DNA from: IMCC2047 sp041395865
Lineage (GTDB): Bacteria > Pseudomonadota > Gammaproteobacteria > Pseudomonadales > IMCC2047
Length of the DNA stretch: 64,000 nucleotides
NCBI GenBank assembly: GCA_041395865.1
Contig: JAWKZQ010000010.1
Coordinates: 1-64,000, forward strand
Direction: 5' to 3'
The notes under the pieces are model-generated. The model saw nothing but the letters and a program-made list of their open reading frames with translations. It did not search any database and was not told where the DNA came from. Positions 61,072 to 64,000 of the stretch are shown here, one piece after another. Positions within the stretch are counted from its first letter, which is position 1. Each line of letters starts with the position of its first letter. A program made the position numbers and the translations under genes.

Positions 61072-62052
61072 TCAGATAACACCTGCACGTAATAAGTCAT
61101 GCATGTTAAGGGCGCCGACGGGATGGTTGTGCTCATCGGTGACAATCAGGGCGTTTATTTTGCCTGCTTCCATAATACTCAGGGCCTTGGCGGCCAGTAC
61201 GTCCGGCTTGATGGTCTTGCAATGAGGCGTCATGACTTCGTTGACGCAGACCTTGTGAATATCGATGCCCTGATCCAGCGTGCGACGCAGATCACCGTCG
61301 GTGAAAATACCCAGTAGCTGGTTTTGGTCATCGACAATGGCGGTCATGCCCAGTTTTTTCTCGGTTATTTCCAGTAATGCCTGACCCAGCGGCGTGGTTT
61401 CCCGAACCCTGGGGATTTGCTCGCCGCTGTGCATTATATCCTCGACTTTGAGGAGCAGGCGGCGACCCAGCGCTCCACCGGGGTGCGAAAAGGCAAAGTC
61501 TTCGGCGCTAAAACCACGGGCTTCCAGAAGCGCAATGGCCAGTGCGTCGCCCATGGCCAGTGCCGTGGTCGTACTGGAGGTTGGGGCGAGCCCGTGGGGG
61601 CAGGCCTCTTCGACGACGCTGACGTCAAGGTGGGCGTCTGAAGCCTGCGCCAATGGAGAAGCCGGTGCGCCAGTCATGCTGATCAAGGGGGCGTTCATAC
61701 GTTTGATCAGAGGCAGGATGGTCTGGATTTCCGTCGTAGTGCCTGAGTTGGACAGGGCCAGGACCACATCTTTACCTGTGATCATGCCCATGTCGCCGTG
61801 ACTGGCTTCGCCGGGATGCACGAAAAAAGCCGGTGTGCCGGTGCTGGCCAGGGTGGCGGCAATCTTTTTGCCAATATGACCGGATTTACCCATGCCGGTG
61901 ACAACGACACGTCCCTGGCAATCCAGCATCAGCTCGCAGGCCTTGACGAAATGTTCATCGAGTCGCTCTGAGAGGGCGGCAACGCAATTGGCTTCCAGGT
62001 CGATGGTACGTTTGCCCGAGGCAATCAAGTCATGGGGGTTGGGTTTGGTCAT
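61072..62052 (-). CDS. kdsD: D-arabinose 5-phosphate isomerase
   Basis: A 326-residue enzyme making arabinose-5-phosphate for KDO. The SIS domain (about 35-180) has GMGKSGHIGKKIAATLASTGTPAFFVH. Two CBS domains follow (about 205-326). Catalytic His in the GRRLL-linked segment SHPGGALGRRLLLKVEDIM is kept. It opens the kds-lpt run on the minus strand. Confidence 0.95.
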   Translation of the reverse strand: MTKPNPHDLIASGKRTIDLEANCVAALSERLDEHFVKACELMLDCQGRVVVTGMGKSGHIGKKIAATLASTGTPAFFVHPGEASHGDMGMITGKDVVLALSNSGTTTEIQTILPLIKRMNAPLISMTGAPASPLAQASDAHLDVSVVEEACPHGLAPTSSTTTALAMGDALAIALLEARGFSAEDFAFSHPGGALGRRLLLKVEDIMHSGEQIPRVRETTPLGQALLEITEKKLGMTAIVDDQNQLLGIFTDGDLRRTLDQGIDIHKVCVNEVMTPHCKTIKPDVLAAKALSIMEAGKINALIVTDEHNHPVGALNMHDLLRAGVI

Positions 62053-62145
62053 GGCGGCTGTAAAAGCTTGGTGTCTAAGGTCGTAGTTCCGGATTATAGC
62101 GGGTTTTCGCGAAGGCGGTTACTTCCAATTCATGCGCGGGCGCGA

Positions 62146-63129
62146 TCAGGTCTGCAGGTATAGCAATACCAGGTAGCCGATGTAACTCAGGAAAAAGAGC
62201 CCGCCCAGTGTGCGGCCGATTTTAATGCCCCGGGGGCGGCGTATACCGAGATAGCAAAAGGCTATTAATAGGGCGGTCAATATCAGCATAAAGCTGTAAT
62301 CGCGCCATAACACCTGCTCCGAAAAGGCGTAGGGGGCGATCGCGGCGGGTATCGACATCACAGCCAGCAGATTGAAAATATTGGAGCCAATTACATTGCC
62401 GAGCGCAATATCGTGGTGCCCCTTGAGTACGCTGGCAACCGAAGCGGCAAGCTCGGGGAGGCTGGTGCCAATGGCGATAATCGTTAAACCTATCAGCAGG
62501 TCGCTGACTCCCAGTATTTGGGCAATGCCGGTGGCGGCCCATACCAAGGCGCGGGAACTTGCAACCAGTATCAGTAGGCCGACGATAAACCATAGCAGCG
62601 CCTTGCCGGTGGAGTAGGTTGGCAGTTCTTCCTCTTCCTCGTGAATCAGCTCAACATCGCTGGGGCTCGGATGGTACTTCGCGAAAAGGTACAGGGTCAG
62701 GCCCATGGCTGCGATTAATATCAGGCCATCCATTCGGCTCAGGTTCAGATCCAGCAGTAATATGCCTGTTCCGAGTGAAATGATCGCCAGGAGAGGCAGT
62801 TCTTTGCGGGTCAGGCCTGACTTGACCGGCAGGCTGCGTACCAACGCGGTTATGCCTAAAACCAGGCCGATGTTGGCAATGTTGGAACCCACCGCGTTAC
62901 CGATGGCAATGCCGCTGGCACCGACCATTGCCGCGGTTGCCGATACCAGTATCTCTGGCGCTGAAGTGCCGAGCGAGACGATGGTCAGGCCAATCAACAG
63001 GGGAGACATGCCCAGATTGCGCGCCAGTGATGCTGAGCCTGCTACAAAACGATCTGCACTCCAGACCAGCAGGGCAATGCTGAAAATAATAGTGATTGAT
63101 GCGATGAGCAAGCGGTAAAATCCTTGCAC
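62146..63129 (-). CDS. yrbG: Calcium/sodium antiporter family protein
   Basis: A 327-residue inner-membrane CaCA-type exchanger with ten helices in two inverted halves. The alpha repeats are intact: VSLGTSAPEILVSATAAMVG with GNAVGSNIANI in the first half, and IAIGTSLPELAASVASVLKG with GNVIGSNIFNLL in the second. An acidic loop (HEEEEELP) lies between. It is divergent from mlaF, as in other gammaproteobacteria. Confidence 0.93.
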   Translation of the reverse strand: MQGFYRLLIASITIIFSIALLVWSADRFVAGSASLARNLGMSPLLIGLTIVSLGTSAPEILVSATAAMVGASGIAIGNAVGSNIANIGLVLGITALVRSLPVKSGLTRKELPLLAIISLGTGILLLDLNLSRMDGLILIAAMGLTLYLFAKYHPSPSDVELIHEEEEELPTYSTGKALLWFIVGLLILVASSRALVWAATGIAQILGVSDLLIGLTIIAIGTSLPELAASVASVLKGHHDIALGNVIGSNIFNLLAVMSIPAAIAPYAFSEQVLWRDYSFMLILTALLIAFCYLGIRRPRGIKIGRTLGGLFFLSYIGYLVLLYLQT

Positions 63130-63306
63130 TCAAGGTTGGAAATAGCTGGCTATTAAAGGGACAATTGCGGGCTATTGCAAGGTTTAATCCAGTTGCTGCA
63201 ACGGCTGGTGAAAAATACCCGTGGGTGCTATAGTCTGCGCCCGCAAATCAGGTGTTTTGTTGGCTGCGATGATTGGATGCGCAGCCGGAGGGGGAAACGG
63301 ATAACA

Positions 63307-64000
63307 ATGCAGAGCGATACAGCGAATATCATTGAAATTCGCGGGCTTCGTTTTTCACGAGGTGATCGCGTCATCTTCGATGGCGTTGATATGGATATTT
63401 CTCGTGGCAAGATAACGGCAATTATGGGGCCCAGTGGTACCGGAAAAACCACGTTAATGCGCCTGATTACCGGACAGATCAGGCCCGATGCCGGCACCAT
63501 TCTGGTGGATGGCGAAAATATCTCCTCGTTGTCGCGTAACGACCTCTATCGGGTGCGCCGTAAAATGGGTATGCTGTTCCAGAGTGGCGCCCTGTTTACA
63601 GATCGTACCGTCTATGAAAATGTTGCCTTCCCGTTACGCGAGCATACCAATTTCACCGAGTCGATGATTCGGGACCTGGTGCTGATGAAGCTTCATGCCG
63701 TCGGACTGCGCGGAGCCCGGGATATGTTGCCCAGCGAATTGTCCGGGGGGATGACGCGTCGTGCCGCCCTGGCCCGTACCATTGCGCTTGATCCACAAAT
63801 GGTCTTCTATGACGAACCCTTTGCCGGGCAGGACCCGATCGGAATGGGCGTGCTGTTGCAGCTTATAAAACTGCTTAATACGGCGCTTGGGCTCACCAGT
63901 GTTGTGGTATCCCATGACATTCATGAAACGGCAAGTATTGCTGATAGTCTTTATGTGCTTTCCGAAGGCAAGGTTATTGGCAAAGGGGCGCCGCAGGAGT
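63307..64000 (+). CDS. mlaF: Phospholipid-transport ABC ATPase, cut by the window end
   Basis: The ATPase of the Mla system that moves phospholipids between the outer and inner membranes. About 231 residues are visible. It starts MQSDTANIIEIRGLRFSRGD, Walker A is GPSGTGKTT, the signature is LSGGMTRRAALARTI, and Walker B is MVFYDEPFAGQDP, with the Mla-type SVVVSHDIHET. The frame is open at base 64000, so the last residues lie outside. Confidence 0.95.
   Translation, partial: MQSDTANIIEIRGLRFSRGDRVIFDGVDMDISRGKITAIMGPSGTGKTTLMRLITGQIRPDAGTILVDGENISSLSRNDLYRVRRKMGMLFQSGALFTDRTVYENVAFPLREHTNFTESMIRDLVLMKLHAVGLRGARDMLPSELSGGMTRRAALARTIALDPQMVFYDEPFAGQDPIGMGVLLQLIKLLNTALGLTSVVVSHDIHETASIADSLYVLSEGKVIGKGAPQE

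Overview
The window looks like a chromosome segment of a gammaproteobacterium, probably marine. This is inferred from gene content and order: gatBAC next to mreBCD-maf, and mgtE-NPr-rapZ-ptsN-hpf-rpoN-lptBAC-kdsC-kdsD-yrbG-mlaF, an order also found in Pseudomonas-type genomes. Base composition is moderate and genes are densely packed. I see no rRNA, tRNA, CRISPR array, transposase, integrase or phage gene.

Layout. (1) 1-25 kb is mostly housekeeping: leuA, a HolD-like protein with rimI, several small envelope or hypothetical genes, a PAS-GGDEF-EAL protein, thpR, two ion or solute transporters (CPA1 antiporter, SLC13 permease), a thioredoxin-like protein, fpr, panD, an RND exporter with a LolA-like partner, srkA, gatBAC, and mreBCD with maf. 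(2) 26.1-46.4 kb is an accessory island sitting between maf and rng, which are neighbours in many relatives. (3) 46.5-64 kb returns to the conserved block: rng, yhdP, a nitrilase-family gene, yjgA, mgtE, the nitrogen-PTS/rpoN group, the LPS transport and KDO genes, and the start of mlaF, cut by the window end.

The island reads as a trimethylamine oxidation module. It has a close trimethylamine dehydrogenase homologue (tmd: covalent-FMN Cys, 4Fe-4S cysteines and substrate-bowl residues kept), a two-subunit ETF of the TMADH-partner type (etfB, etfA), and a five-helix membrane Fe-S protein of the heterodisulfide-reductase-like class that could pass ETF electrons to quinone. Between them lies a leucine-rich-variant (LRV) repeat protein. 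A Tat-exported substrate-binding protein with a full HAAT/Liv-type ABC transporter follows, and a TorF-family outer-membrane protein precedes. A NarX/NarL-like two-component pair lies at the edge. The regulator keeps NarL DNA-recognition residues, and a perfect NarL-type 7-2-7 inverted heptamer lies upstream of tmd, with a partial one upstream of the transporter. This suggests, by inference only, respiratory or anaerobic control of methylated-amine oxidation by a NarL relative whose sensor lacks the nitrate P-box.

A caution: between about 45.5 and 51.3 kb, livG, livF, rng and yhdP carry at least eight frame breaks, mostly in short homopolymers. Each gene reads through when they are corrected. 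This looks more like local consensus error than gene decay, so the apparent livG-livF fusion and the broken rng and yhdP should not be taken at face value.
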